The notes: generated by a model not told the origin, from the sequence alone. Shown: positions 11,102 to 20,337, numbered from the stretch's first letter. The stretch: 64,000 nt of DNA from Gracilaria gracilis (GCA_030374805.1 JARGSG010000093.1:1-64000), one strand, 5' to 3'. Program-made: numbers and translations.

Positions 11102-12014
11102 ACCTTAGAGGTAATGCAGTCCCCCAAGGAAGGGGGAAAAGCACATTGTAATGAGGAGTACCAAAGTCGGTTCGGACGCTCACCGGGAAGGTACAACCAG
11201 AAGGAAGCATTCCATGAGGGTACGTCCAAGGAGCGGTAGCGCTAAAGACGGACGCACCGTTGTACGCGCGGCGTTGCACACGCGCCATGCACGTGCGCGG
11301 CACGCGCGCGAACCCGCACGGTGGAAACATTCAAAAAATTGTATCTTTTTATTTGACGAGGCATACGCGCGCTTCTCGTGGCGCGCCGTGCGGAGTAACC
11401 GATTCGGTTTACACTATTGTGTGTAGGGAGCGAGCAACGGCATGGTCAAAAAATCTAAGTATTTTGACCGTGCCGCGCTCCCGAATCGGCCATTCCCAGC
11501 CTCTGAAACCCCTTGGTTCTCGAGATACAGACCAAAAGGGTTTTCTGCGTTTTCACTACCATATGGAGGGGTAATTTTCCGGTCAAATATTTTGATTCGC
11601 CTTGCAAGTAACCTCCAGGGTGAAACACCGCACGTGCGCCCATGCATGGTGAGAGGCCATGCGGACCAATCCAGGTACATTGCTGGCCACCGCGCGCAAG
11701 CGCGTGGCACGTCACCTCACCTCACGGGGAGGCAAAACCGCTCGCTGCCCCACGCGGAGGCGAAGCGTCGTACCATCATGGTGAATCCATACTACGAGCA
11801 CGCAAATGTAGCTCCAGATGGAACCAATTTACCTACAAGGAACTACGCTTCACCCACCGTGGTACGCTGGTCTAAGGAAGGGGGAGGGGAGTTATTTTCG
11901 CGTTTCCGCCTCGCAATGCCCCTCGATGGAAATTGGAACCTAACATGGAAACACATAACTTTTAACTTTACTGAAAGAGCAATACCAACAGGGATGCAGA
12001 AGTGGTTACGACAA
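11102..12014 (+). other. Noncoding block downstream of pol in G1, CpG-rich
   Basis: About 0.9 kb follow the last pol codon without a convincing sense ORF. The first part (11240-11395) is rich in CpG and CGCG or GCGC words. 11396-11617 matches 26041-26272 in G2, same orientation, which shows it is a shared part of the lineage and not random flank. It includes the long hairpin described separately. 11640-11760 is again GC-rich with a run of short palindromes. Confidence 0.6.
11399..11489 (+). other. Long nested hairpin in G1 3' region
   Basis: Paired arms, outside to inside: CCGATTCGG (11399-11407) with CCGAATCGG (11481-11489); GGGAGCG with CGCTCCC, sharing the outer bases; and CGGCATGGTCAAAA (11438-11451) with TTTTGACCGTGCCG (11462-11475), the single mismatch being a G-U pair in RNA. 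The apical loop is 10 nt. G2 keeps the left arm nearly unchanged at 26041-26110. A cis-acting RNA structure is possible; function unknown. Confidence 0.6.
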
Positions 12015-13250
12015 TCAACCTGATGGGTGAGTGGCAAAGTGAGGCCCCGAGGAGCCTCCAGCTGAGGATCCCCGACCCGGAGTGGGGTTCTGATGGGCTC
12101 CCGGCCAAGGCTGGAAGAGGTGAGCCTGGCCTGGAGCCGGGCTAGGCGCGCTACAATGACCCACGGGGGTACTAGTAGGCACGCTGACGCCTGGCATCAC
12201 GTCGGCACCCATCGGAGGTGGCGCGCTCGCCTGCGCAACCGACGGAGGTGCCGACGACCCGATGTGGAGAGGAGCCTGCGGAGCGGCTAGAAGGCCGGGG
12301 TTCAGGCTAGCACCAAATAGGGGATCCTCCAAAGGGTTTGTAGGCGTCGGGCCCATGGCCGTCGCTAGGCCTGCCACCTGGTTGGTAGCCATCTGGTAGA
12401 GCTCGACCTGGAACCGGTTCCGGAACTCACCAATTTGGGAAAAGGATCGCATGTACTGTGCATGACGAGGCAGGATGCTTTCCAGAAGGGTAAGAGCTTC
12501 GACCACAGAGGTAGGACCCGCCCGCTGGAAGTTCACCACACAGGCTTGGCGGACCCGAGCCATTAAACCTGAAATGGCCTGGGAGTCCACCTGAGAGGGG
12601 ACAGGCGCCGCAGCCGCAGCCATGACACCCCCGAGGATAGCCCGCGGAGGCCCATCAACCCGTGTGGTACTAGGGAGAAGAAAAGTGGCACCAGTATGGG
12701 CAGGCGTATTGCGTCCCTCTGGAGCGGGAGTAGGCGCTGAAGTGACCACAGGGGTGGCAGCTGGCGATTCCACCACGGTTGGGAATGGCTCGGGACTCCC
12801 TGGAGGTCCCTGATCGGTCGGAGCCCCGGGATAGCGCTGCTCCGCGCGGGATACAACCTTCCAGGACACCGGATCGAAAACCTCCCACCCCTGCTTGGCT
12901 CCCCACGGGAAACTCTCCACTTGGGTAAGCAACGATTCCAGCTGCTCAATAGAGTAGTCCGTACCTGCCACAATGGTTCCGATTCCAAATAGGCGAATGT
13001 CTCGAATGACCCTCGGGGGAATGAAGAACATACGACCAGGAGGTTGCACACCGTCACGGTAAATCTCGGCTTCTCGAGAACGACAATCCCAGTCAATACC
13101 GTCACGGGCAGCCTGAAGAGCCAAGATGGCCACCAATACGGCCCATTCCGCGAGGGCAATCGACCAAATGAGGTAATACCGATCGTGGTTACGGGTGATG
13201 TAGCTCCCGAAGTAAGCCAATACCGGTGGGGTTGGGACGCTAAGCGACAT
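12015..13250 (-). CDS. Antisense ORF of 411 codons inside G1, unknown function
   Basis: An uninterrupted minus-strand ORF within an element whose sense genes are broken. Residues 1-140 look globular: a hydrophobic stretch (LIWSIALAEWAVLVAILAL, about residues 27-45) precedes a mixed segment with IPPRVIRDIRLFGIG. Residues 140-215 are Pro/Thr/Ser-rich. A helical part follows (VVEALTLLESILPRHAQYM, about 240-270), and the last 110 residues are a Pro/Ala/Gly-rich tail. No family is recognised. Antisense ORFs between pol and the 3' LTR are known in some plant Ty3/gypsy elements such as Ogre/Retand, where their role is unclear. It may encode an accessory protein or be a by-product of base composition; the length and domain-like organisation favour real coding. 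Confidence 0.5.
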   Translation of the reverse strand: MSLSVPTPPVLAYFGSYITRNHDRYYLIWSIALAEWAVLVAILALQAARDGIDWDCRSREAEIYRDGVQPPGRMFFIPPRVIRDIRLFGIGTIVAGTDYSIEQLESLLTQVESFPWGAKQGWEVFDPVSWKVVSRAEQRYPGAPTDQGPPGSPEPFPTVVESPAATPVVTSAPTPAPEGRNTPAHTGATFLLPSTTRVDGPPRAILGGVMAAAAAPVPSQVDSQAISGLMARVRQACVVNFQRAGPTSVVEALTLLESILPRHAQYMRSFSQIGEFRNRFQVELYQMATNQVAGLATAMGPTPTNPLEDPLFGASLNPGLLAAPQAPLHIGSSAPPSVAQASAPPPMGADVMPGVSVPTSTPVGHCSAPSPAPGQAHLFQPWPGAHQNPTPGRGSSAGGSSGPHFATHPSG

Positions 13251-13316
13251 CGGTACCTCATAGGCATTCCACCATTCAGGTCGGGCTACATACCAAGAGG
13301 TTCTTCCCTTATTAGG

Positions 13317-14813
13317 TTATGAGAAGAACTCCACATTATGGAACCCATGCATGACGCGGTTGAAGCTGGACCAGGTGCGAATGCGAGCCTCGGTGGCAGC
13401 ATCCACCCCCCACCTACGACGGTTAGCCCATTGGATGGTATTGTAAGGCCTATCGAAGCAAACCAAATGTGGTGAAGCCGGAAGGTACTGCTGCGGAAGG
13501 GAGTCGTACTGACAGATCTTCACAACCAGACGTCGGTAATAATGGAGCTCCGGTTCAATACGAACATACGGCAGATCGCTGGGATAAAGCGGGGGTATGA
13601 AATACCTCATTGGTGTGTGTCGCTGGCGGCTGTCATAGCACTCCACCCGACCCTGACGAGGTTGAGATTCCTTATCCCGACGGTGGAGCGTTTGGGGGAC
13701 GGAGCGGAGACGCTCGCAATCCCAACGAAACAAACCCAAGTAGGTATCCAAAGTCGGACGGCGCAAGACGCCGGGAAGCGATGTGTTCCCCGGCGCCACT
13801 GGCCAGTTCCGACGGTACAGCGTCGCTTGCGACACCATTCTTGGATCGACCCCGAAGGTACCATGTTGGGAAACGTTCCAGTCGGCCGTGGTGAACGGCT
13901 CCAAACCATAATAGGAAATACCACGAGGAATCTCGGGCTCCGGACCATACGGGTCCCGGATCCCTTCGTGAATCCCTTGAGGTTGATTTGAGGAAGACGG
14001 AACCGGCTGGCTCCGAAAACCAGTTTGGATGCGGGAATGGTACAAAGCAGCACCCCGAGAACCAGACTTGGCAATGCCGCTTCCGCGGCCGCGCGAGGGA
14101 CCGGCACCCGACATGGTGTGATGAGTACCGTGAGGGAGTGGTTGAGACGGCGAGCATTCGACCGCAGGGGTGAAGCGAATCGGCTTTTTATCCACAATGG
14201 GTGAGTCACTAGAGCTGATGCTCAAAACCTCCACCCGTTCGGGGCCCCATGCTGGTTCAACCATTAAGGTATCGGCATTGGTCGCCGATGGCGCGCCGTC
14301 CCTTGAGGTTACCGCGTCCGATTGACCAACATGGGGAACCGACAATCGCCGTGTACCGCTACGGGTGCGAGCCCGCACGCTGGTACCAGGGCTACCCATG
14401 TGGTTCAGATAAGGATCGGGGGTCACCATAAACGGGTTCAACCTTGTCGGTCGGACGAAAAGCCACGGTGGCGCGAGCCCGCGTAGACAAACCGCAAAGG
14501 GGTGCGAAGGTAACCAGAAGGGATAACGGTGGAACAACCTCGATGGAGTCAGCGGCAATGCCTCGAAGGGTTGGTACTCGAACCTCGAAGGGACAGAGAG
14601 ACACGCCGCAACCAAGTGGGCGCCAAAATCCTTCACGGTACAGTGCCCACACGAGCTCGAAGGCGCAACCCGCCACCCCCACTGGGTATACCGACACGGT
14701 AAAAGGGTCCAAGCCGGGCAGCCAAAAAGGCAGAACCTTGGAGGTATGCAATGGGCGCGCGCCGCGCCCAAACCACCAATGGGAACGAATAGGCTGCCGT
14801 CTGTGATAACCAA
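13317..14813 (-). CDS. Antisense ORF of 498 codons inside G1, unknown function
   Basis: It lies just upstream (in its own direction) of the 411-codon antisense ORF. The N-terminal third is poorly structured and overlaps sequence close to the 3' LTR, so the true start may lie further in. The middle is Ser/Pro-rich with HTMSGAGPSRGRGSGIAKSG. The last 170 residues look like a folded domain with many aromatics (LDTYLGLFRWDCERL, YFIPPLYPSDLPYVRIE, ELHYYRRLVVKICQYDSL). No family is recognised. The sense strand opposite has only short ORFs (149 codons at most). Both antisense ORFs have stayed open while gag-pol decayed. Confidence 0.5.
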   Translation of the reverse strand: MVITDGSLFVPIGGLGAARAHCIPPRFCLFGCPAWTLLPCRYTQWGWRVAPSSSCGHCTVKDFGAHLVAACLSVPSRFEYQPFEALPLTPSRLFHRYPFWLPSHPFAVCLRGLAPPWLFVRPTRLNPFMVTPDPYLNHMGSPGTSVRARTRSGTRRLSVPHVGQSDAVTSRDGAPSATNADTLMVEPAWGPERVEVLSISSSDSPIVDKKPIRFTPAVECSPSQPLPHGTHHTMSGAGPSRGRGSGIAKSGSRGAALYHSRIQTGFRSQPVPSSSNQPQGIHEGIRDPYGPEPEIPRGISYYGLEPFTTADWNVSQHGTFGVDPRMVSQATLYRRNWPVAPGNTSLPGVLRRPTLDTYLGLFRWDCERLRSVPQTLHRRDKESQPRQGRVECYDSRQRHTPMRYFIPPLYPSDLPYVRIEPELHYYRRLVVKICQYDSLPQQYLPASPHLVCFDRPYNTIQWANRRRWGVDAATEARIRTWSSFNRVMHGFHNVEFFS

Positions 14814-14989
14814 AGAAGTGGATAGAGCCGCAATCGGTGATCACCAAGGTGGTGAACGGAGTACGCTCGGCGACGCAGAGCCGATGCGACGCACGGCGCG
14901 AGATGGCACGAAGGCTGCGACAGGGACCAAATTGGTACGACGATGCAACCGACTTGGTGAAAGGATCTAGGAGCCACGAGGGCGTGGCT

Positions 14990-15007
14990 CAGGGTAGGAA
15001 GGGGGTC
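14990..15007 (+). other. Polypurine tract of G1
   Basis: AGGGTAGGAAGGGGGTC directly precedes the 3' LTR, as expected for the plus-strand primer. G2 has AAGAAGGGGAGTC in the same place (28210-28222). Confidence 0.65.
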
Positions 15008-15515
15008 TGTAGTACAATGAGACCTCAATGGGTTGGTGCCACGTGGGCCTACTAGTGCGCCTTGCTGGCTGCACTGTACCCAATTGGTATTCTGTATTTT
15101 ATAATTTCTAATTTCTAATTTATAGTCTAGGATAGTTTAGCATTGCTGGCCCATGACAGTAGGTCATGGGCACAGCCGATGACGTCATGCCCGCAGGGGA
15201 GATCGGCGTCGGTGCACCTTGTATATATTGTGGTGCACCTCGCCTTCCTCCTCGGGTATTGTAAAGTCAGGCACCATTAGGGCAGTAACTATACCATCTT
15301 GGTCACTTGCTACTCTATTAGTATTCAGGTTTTACCGCGCGTCGACGTCTACTACCGTACACCTACACGGTCTAGACTAGTTGCCCCGCCGTTTGCCCCT
15401 GCGGGTTTCAGGTGCCCTACTACCATATTGGTTGTGTGTTTTTCCCCTTTAGGTTGAGCCCTCGCGCGCTCCCTCTACCAGGCGGACCTCACACCTTATC
15501 GGTATTTTTAGGACA
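15008..15515 (+). repeat. 3' LTR of G1
   Basis: 508 bp, the partner of 3990-4497. It is followed by the second TTCAG (15516-15520). Confidence 0.95.
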
Positions 15516-15621
15516 TTCAGGACGTAGTATGGAACGGTTTGGATACATTCCGGCCATTCAAGGCGGTGGTACTGGAGTTGGCTTCAAGGTCCCACGTCAG
15601 ATCTGCGATTAAGAACCTCAA

Positions 15622-16332
15622 GTGTTTTCGAAACTACGGCTGCAGCTCATTTCATCATTTGATGCTACAGAAAACTGTGAAATCGAAGAAAACGAAGAAA
15701 GCAAAAGACTAGTATGGAAACGGGAGGCTGAACATCGCTTCAATACGTTATTTGAGCGAAAGAGAGTTGTTAAGAAAGACTGCACCCCTGTCCACAGCAT
15801 GAATGTACTGAAGCAGATTAGGGTGAACAATGGTGGGAAAAATAGTAACAATCAGGATTATGCACACGTGGGGCATCAGAAGGATTTCCTACCCTTCGGT
15901 AACATTTCCGAGCAGGATACGGTTCGTGTAGTAGATCTAATCAGCACCGACACACCAAGGTGCAAATTCATTCGTGACCTTCCAGGAACGATTGAAGACG
16001 TTGTTAGACTGTGACGGTATGGGGAGAAGGAAACGGGCTTTAAGCCAGTTCGATTACATCTTACGGCATCCACAAGACGTAGCATCATTAAGAAGTACAC
16101 TGATAAGTACTGGAACAAAAGCGGCCAAAAAGCCGCGTTCTACAGGTTTAAAGACCTTGCTGAGTTTGTTACCGAGCATGGACCAATAACTTTGGCGTTA
16201 AACAAGGACGGAAAGGACAAGGCCTGGGCTTATGGAATGGAGAACGTGAAGAAACTGAAATTGTTTACAAAACCGAAGATATCGATGAGTGCATTACTTA
16301 GATTTGTTCGTGAAGACTGTAAGGTAGTCTAG
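15622..16332 (+). pseudogene. Unidentified ORF with one in-frame TGA
   Basis: The frame opens after a TAA near 15610 and runs 130 codons from GTG to a TGA at 16012-16014. It continues in the same frame for 105 codons (RYGEKETGFKPVRLHLTAST onward) to TAG at 16330. Both halves look like protein: charged, helical, no low complexity. No start ATG is placed convincingly and no family is recognised. It lies right after the G1 insertion site, so G1 may have landed in or near this gene. The TGA is followed by C, the context most prone to read-through, but simple pseudogene decay is equally possible. Confidence 0.4.
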
Positions 16333-16480
16333 AAGGCAGCGAAGAACCTGGAATTGAGCAAAGCGTCACCAGCATTTTACGTAACGCCCCAGTGCAACGT
16401 TGGCGACCACTAGACACAGCCAAGCTCTTTTGCTCAGCCCGTAAACACCGTCCCCAATACACTCGTGCTAATCGGAAGTC

Positions 16481-17160
16481 GGAAGCACACCGGCTCGCTC
16501 GGTGTGTTTTTATGTGCCGCAAACAGACTCCCTCAGACGGACGATCCATTGTGAGTGAACCTGTCCAGGCACTATCAGGGGAGCAAGAGCGGCAAAGCCA
16601 GCTCCAAGCATCTCCATAAGAATGCTCACATGGAGGCAAACCGGCTCGTCCGGTGCGTCATTTCGAACTTGCGCTAGTCCATTGGGGTCTACGCTTGCAA
16701 TTGTTTCGTGGTAATGGCCAGTGGAAGACACACTGGCTCGCTCAGTGTGTCTTCATGTGCTGCGGACTGACTCCCTTAGAACAAACGAGCCGTTTTGAGT
16801 GACCCTATATGCCCACTCTCATGAAGACAAGAGCGGACAAGCCAGCTCTAAACCCCCCCATGAAAATGGTCACAGGAAGACACACCGGCTCGTCCGGTGC
16901 GTCATTTCACACTTTCGCCGATTCGTTGGGGTCCACGCTTGCAATGACCTCATGATAATGGCCAGTGGAAGGCACACTGGCTCGCTCGGTGTGTCTTCAT
17001 GAGCTGCGGACAGAATCCCTCGGAACGGACGAGCCGTTCTGAGTGACCCTATATGCACACTCTCATGAGGGCAAGAGCGGACAAGCCAGCTCCAAACACC
17101 TCCATAAGAATGGTCCCAAGAAGGCATACCAGCTCGCCTGGTGCGTCATTTCAAGCTTGC
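16481..17160. repeat. Tandem repeat, about 2.8 units of 242-244 bp, with conserved hairpins
   Basis: Units start near 16481, 16723 and 16967, judged by the recurring GGAAG-CACAC-GGCTCGCTC block. Each holds hairpin A (for example CACACCG with CGGTGTG at 16486-16506) and hairpin B (for example CACCGG with CCGGTG at 16883-16899). Between units the stems change on both sides so that pairing is kept. Short ORFs repeat in step with the units (such as 16799-17002 and 17043-17306) but are probably by-products. Confidence 0.85.
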
Positions 17161-17474
17161 GCGCAGAGCACTCCGGTTCAAAACCGAGATGGAGAACATT
17201 TATGACGGCGGGTGGGCAGAATAAGGGAGCTGGTGAAGATTTATGCCGTTCGGCACCGGCAGATATATTTGTACACAACTTTCCACACGTGGAAGCATGT
17301 GGTTGATTTTTGGAGAAATGCAAGGCTTCGCAGTTTCGCTCTGTGGATGGGAATATTTTGACAAACTGAACAGAGCGTGATCCCTGTATCTCGCTCCCTC
17401 TTGTCGTGTTCGCAAAGGAACCAAAACGAACAATTCTTGCATGAACTCCTTTGTTGTCAGTTTAGTTTGGAGAC

Positions 17475-17960
17475 ATGAGCAAAGGCGGTTTACGTACATC
17501 TCGGCGTCTGAGCCATCCAAGGGCGTGTTCGGTTTGTTTGGAAGATTTGGAAAGCGTCGTCGAAATTACTAATTGCTCGCACATTTTTCACGGTTCGTGC
17601 CTGAGAACGTGGATGAATGTAAACGACGAAAACACCTCCCAACTTCCCAATCTTTCTAGATTTTCCGAAAGAGAACAGATTGGAGCAATTGTGGAGCATC
17701 AACGTTTGAATGCTAAAAAGCCAAGCGACAAATGTCCCAGTTGTAGGAAGTGCTTGGTACAGAAGGAATTTATGACATATATCGACTACGAGAACAACTA
17801 CAAAAAGATGGACACGGAAGGCAAATCCGAATTGGAGAAGAAAAGAATCGCCAAAAGGCTCAAGATAGACAAGAAGAGAAGAGAGCTACGAGCACGTCAA
17901 AAGGCTAAGCGTTGCTCAAGAAGCCAACCTTCGGACTCGGTCACAAGCGTGGCACTGTAG
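17475..17960 (+). CDS. RING-H2 zinc finger protein, probable E3 ubiquitin ligase
   Basis: An intact 161-codon ORF from ATG to TAG. Residues 18-90 form a RING-H2 domain: CSVC, then C-S-H-I-F-H-G-S-C about 14 residues later, then CPSC. The histidine pair and the WM after SC are typical for RING-H2 fingers, which recruit a ubiquitin-loaded E2 enzyme. The gap between the sixth ligand and CPSC is about 44 residues, near the upper limit for the family (about 10-15 is common), so the finger carries an insert. The C-terminal 50 residues are strongly basic with a run of K and R (KKRIAKRLKIDKKRRELRAR), a likely nuclear localisation or nucleic-acid-binding helix. No membrane segment is seen. It is the best-supported intact host gene in the window. 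The substrate cannot be inferred, and no regulatory signal is clear upstream. Confidence 0.82.
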   Translation: MSKGGLRTSRRLSHPRACSVCLEDLESVVEITNCSHIFHGSCLRTWMNVNDENTSQLPNLSRFSEREQIGAIVEHQRLNAKKPSDKCPSCRKCLVQKEFMTYIDYENNYKKMDTEGKSELEKKRIAKRLKIDKKRRELRARQKAKRCSRSQPSDSVTSVAL

Positions 17961-20009
17961 CTAGTGTTATTTGATACGCTCTTCCTGCCAGAGAATCAAA
18001 GATAAACATCGCATTCGACGGGGAGTCGCCGTGCTCGTAGCTCAGACGCAGGACGAGATCCGACTCAGCGACTTAGAACAGCTGCACCCATCAGATGTGC
18101 CCCAGACAGGAATATAAAACAGTGCCTCGGTGTGTCTTTGAGATAAGAATGGTCTCCCCGCGGCAGCCGCGCCCATATGCGGTAGGTGCGCGCAAGCGAC
18201 TGCCCTTGCAGCTACATTTGTGCTACAATTTCCACGACCTGCAGTACGCTGCGCTGGAGCACGCCCAAAAAAAAGCTGCACACGTGCGACGACTGTGATG
18301 ACGGTGATGGCGATGGAGATTACAGCACCGTCGACGGTGGTTGGGGCTTCGAGGCCACGGCGATTATTGCGGCGAGAACGGCGGTAGTTTCGGCGACGAC
18401 AGCATCGGTATTTCGGAAGGCTACAGTGGTTGCAGCGGTGCGGGTGACTGCGGTTTTGGCGGCGTCGGACACAGCAGTTATGGCCGCAGTGACGACGGCG
18501 GTTGGGGTTTTGAGGTGAACCACCTCACTGTTTTTCCGGTTGAGAGGTCCGTGGGGATTGTGGTGGCGACGGCAGCCCCAGGTAAGGTCGCGAGGGTGAG
18601 ACTGGTTACAGATGGGAAGCGACGTCTGAGTAAGATGCACCAGCGATGGAAATGGCGGTTGATCCACAGAAGACGACAGAGCTTTCCATGGCGACGGGGA
18701 TGGCAGATGCGGCGGCGCAAGTCCTCTCTCTAGACAGCCGCCGTGCTCGTATATGTCAGCCGGCGTACTGCAACACCCAAGTTGCAGAGCTGTGACTCTT
18801 CACCCTCCGCACTGCGACATATCCTCCAAGTTGAGCATCGTCGCTTTTTGATCTCTGCCTTTATCTGCAGCATGTAGCGCAGGTTATTCTCCCGTCGATG
18901 GTCCCATTGAATCACGAACGTCATGTGCAACACCTAAGCGCACTCACGAGTTTTGCACAGCACCACCCTCGCGAGTTGCTTCACTGCGAGCCACAATAAG
19001 CTAGTCAGTGATTCCGCTCGGCGTTCGTTGGGGGCGCGCGTGCCGTGCCGGCGGTTGCATGCTTGCACACATATGCGAGCAGATTCACACTAACTCTGGC
19101 TTCCGGTTAGAGTGCTTGCCGCACGCTGTCTGCATCGGCGCCCGCGTTGATGGGAGCGCAAGTGGCGTCCTTTCAGTTTGCAGCTTCTGCACCCGCATCT
19201 GCCGCCGTCGCCGTGGTCAAGCGCAACGCGTGCCCAACGCTACGGCGTGTTGCAGCCGAGGCGATGACGACTGATGCGGTGGCCACTATGATCACATTTG
19301 GTGCTACGATAAGACAGAGACGGCCTCTCGGACGGCGAAGGCAACGACGTTTGCGTCGGCGATGTTGAAGACGATTACGGCTGCAATGGGCAATGTAATT
19401 TGTCGTGGCATGCGTGGCATGCATTGCACACGTTGCGTACGTGCTGCTGTGTGTGCCCGCACACGCGCGCGTCGTTGCTGTCGTCTCCGTCGTCGCCGTC
19501 GCGCCGTCGTCACCGTCGTCGCCGTCATCGCGGGCTTATGGAGCAAGGCTACCAAAATTATCTTAATGTTTTGTCAGGCTGCTCGGCTGTGCGAAACCTT
19601 ACAGAGTTACGCACTGGAAGAGGTTCTCGCTTGCTTGTGGGCTGTTTGATGGGAATTAAGCAGAAGTTACTGCCATAAATTTTGTCGCAGTTTCTAGCCA
19701 AATTACGCGGTTCTTATGGCAGGTAATGTGGACCACACTTATTATTCTTGTGGCATACGAGCGCCGCCACAGATTTTGTGTAGATATTAATCTGTTTGTG
19801 CGACAAAACAATGGTCTTTGAACAGTCTGCTTGTAGATCTTTCCTCAAAAACGACACCTCCGCCATCAAAAACAAAACAAGATGTTGTTTTATGCCTCAA
19901 CCTTGCTATTGCATTCATTTAAATAGAAAACCCAACGTTCAATTTATGCGCAGCTAAAGATCTTTACAAAATCAATGCATCAGATACTATAGTTGAAATG
20001 ATTCAAGAT
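17961..20009. other. GC-rich, low-complexity intergenic DNA
   Basis: Between the RING gene and the copia element lie GC-rich stretches with simple-sequence character. Around 18300-18520 an imperfect repeat encodes GGWGFE twice in two different frames (18186-18518 and 18341-18733), giving Ala/Val-rich and Gly-rich ORFs that are more likely composition effects than genes. 19000-19560 is CpG-rich with trinucleotide-like runs. 19680-20009 turns AT-rich toward the copia LTR. Confidence 0.5.
19470..19540. repeat. CGTCGC/CCGTCGT microsatellite
   Basis: About 70 bp of repeating GTCGTC, GCCGTC and CCGTCG words. It produces Arg-rich ORFs in several frames on both strands, so ORFs over this stretch should not be taken as genes. 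Confidence 0.7.
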
Positions 20010-20322
20010 CATGGACCATGGTGACAGTTACAGAAATTTCAGAGGATGAAAAGCACAGAGTATATTCTTCGTAATGAGAAAATTTATCTACGATGATAAA
20101 ATTGGATGTGAACATATGCATTTGCGTTGTTATGTAATTAAGTTATAAAAATGATCTGCGGCATATTCAAACACGTAGGACGGAGTATGCCATATTTCGT
20201 GATGCACAGTATCAAGCATAACTTCTTTCCTAGTGTAGCTCTGTTCGTACATAAATAAACAAAACTAAGAATACGAGTGCTGAATCACGCCACTTGTTAA
20301 ACCCACAAGCCCGACTTTGCAG
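20010..20322 (+). repeat. 5' LTR of the copia element
   Basis: Matches 31457-31769 at roughly 85% by eye. The exact outer edge is uncertain by some bases because a target duplication is no longer readable. Confidence 0.75.
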
Positions 20323-20337
20323 TGGTTATGGGCCCAG
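20323..20337 (+). other. Primer-binding site of the copia element, internal initiator-tRNA type
   Basis: GGTTATGGGCCCAG follows the LTR. It is complementary to the anticodon stem-loop region of initiator tRNA-Met (CTGGGCCCATAACC) and not to a tRNA 3' end. The same unusual half-tRNA priming is known for Drosophila copia. Confidence 0.75.

Larger units (their letters stand above)
3990..15515 (+). mobile_element. Ty3/gypsy LTR retrotransposon of chromovirus type (G1), broken
   Basis: The element is 11.5 kb with two 508-bp LTRs and a 5-bp target duplication TTCAG (3985-3989 and 15516-15520). Order: LTR, primer-binding site, gag, protease, reverse transcriptase, RNase H, integrase, chromodomain, a structured noncoding block, two antisense ORFs, purine tract, LTR. 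Protease to RNase H to integrase order and the terminal chromodomain identify Ty3/gypsy chromoviruses. The LTRs differ at about 7 of 508 positions by eye (about 1.4%), so the insertion is recent relative to the others here. Gag-pol is broken at roughly eight to ten places. It is unusually long for a chromovirus because of about 3.9 kb between pol and the 3' LTR. Confidence 0.93.

Noticed and set aside
16481-17160. CRISPR array
   Set aside because: Units are about 243 bp with similarity along the whole unit, without short repeats and unique spacers, and the context is eukaryotic.
17160-17190. tRNA-like B box (CCGGTTCAAAACCGAG) with an A-box-like GCTCGCCTGG upstream
   Set aside because: No acceptor or D-arm pairing is seen and the sequence is explained as a short hairpin at the end of the tandem repeat; it is too weak for a tRNA or SINE call.
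18186-18733. Ala/Val-rich and Gly-rich ORFs as a protein gene
   Set aside because: Overlapping ORFs in several frames on both strands in GC-rich low-complexity DNA; the repeated GGWGFE appears in two different frames.
19147-19678. Arg-rich ORFs around 19.4 kb
   Set aside because: Produced by the CGTCGC microsatellite; ORFs of similar length exist in several frames.
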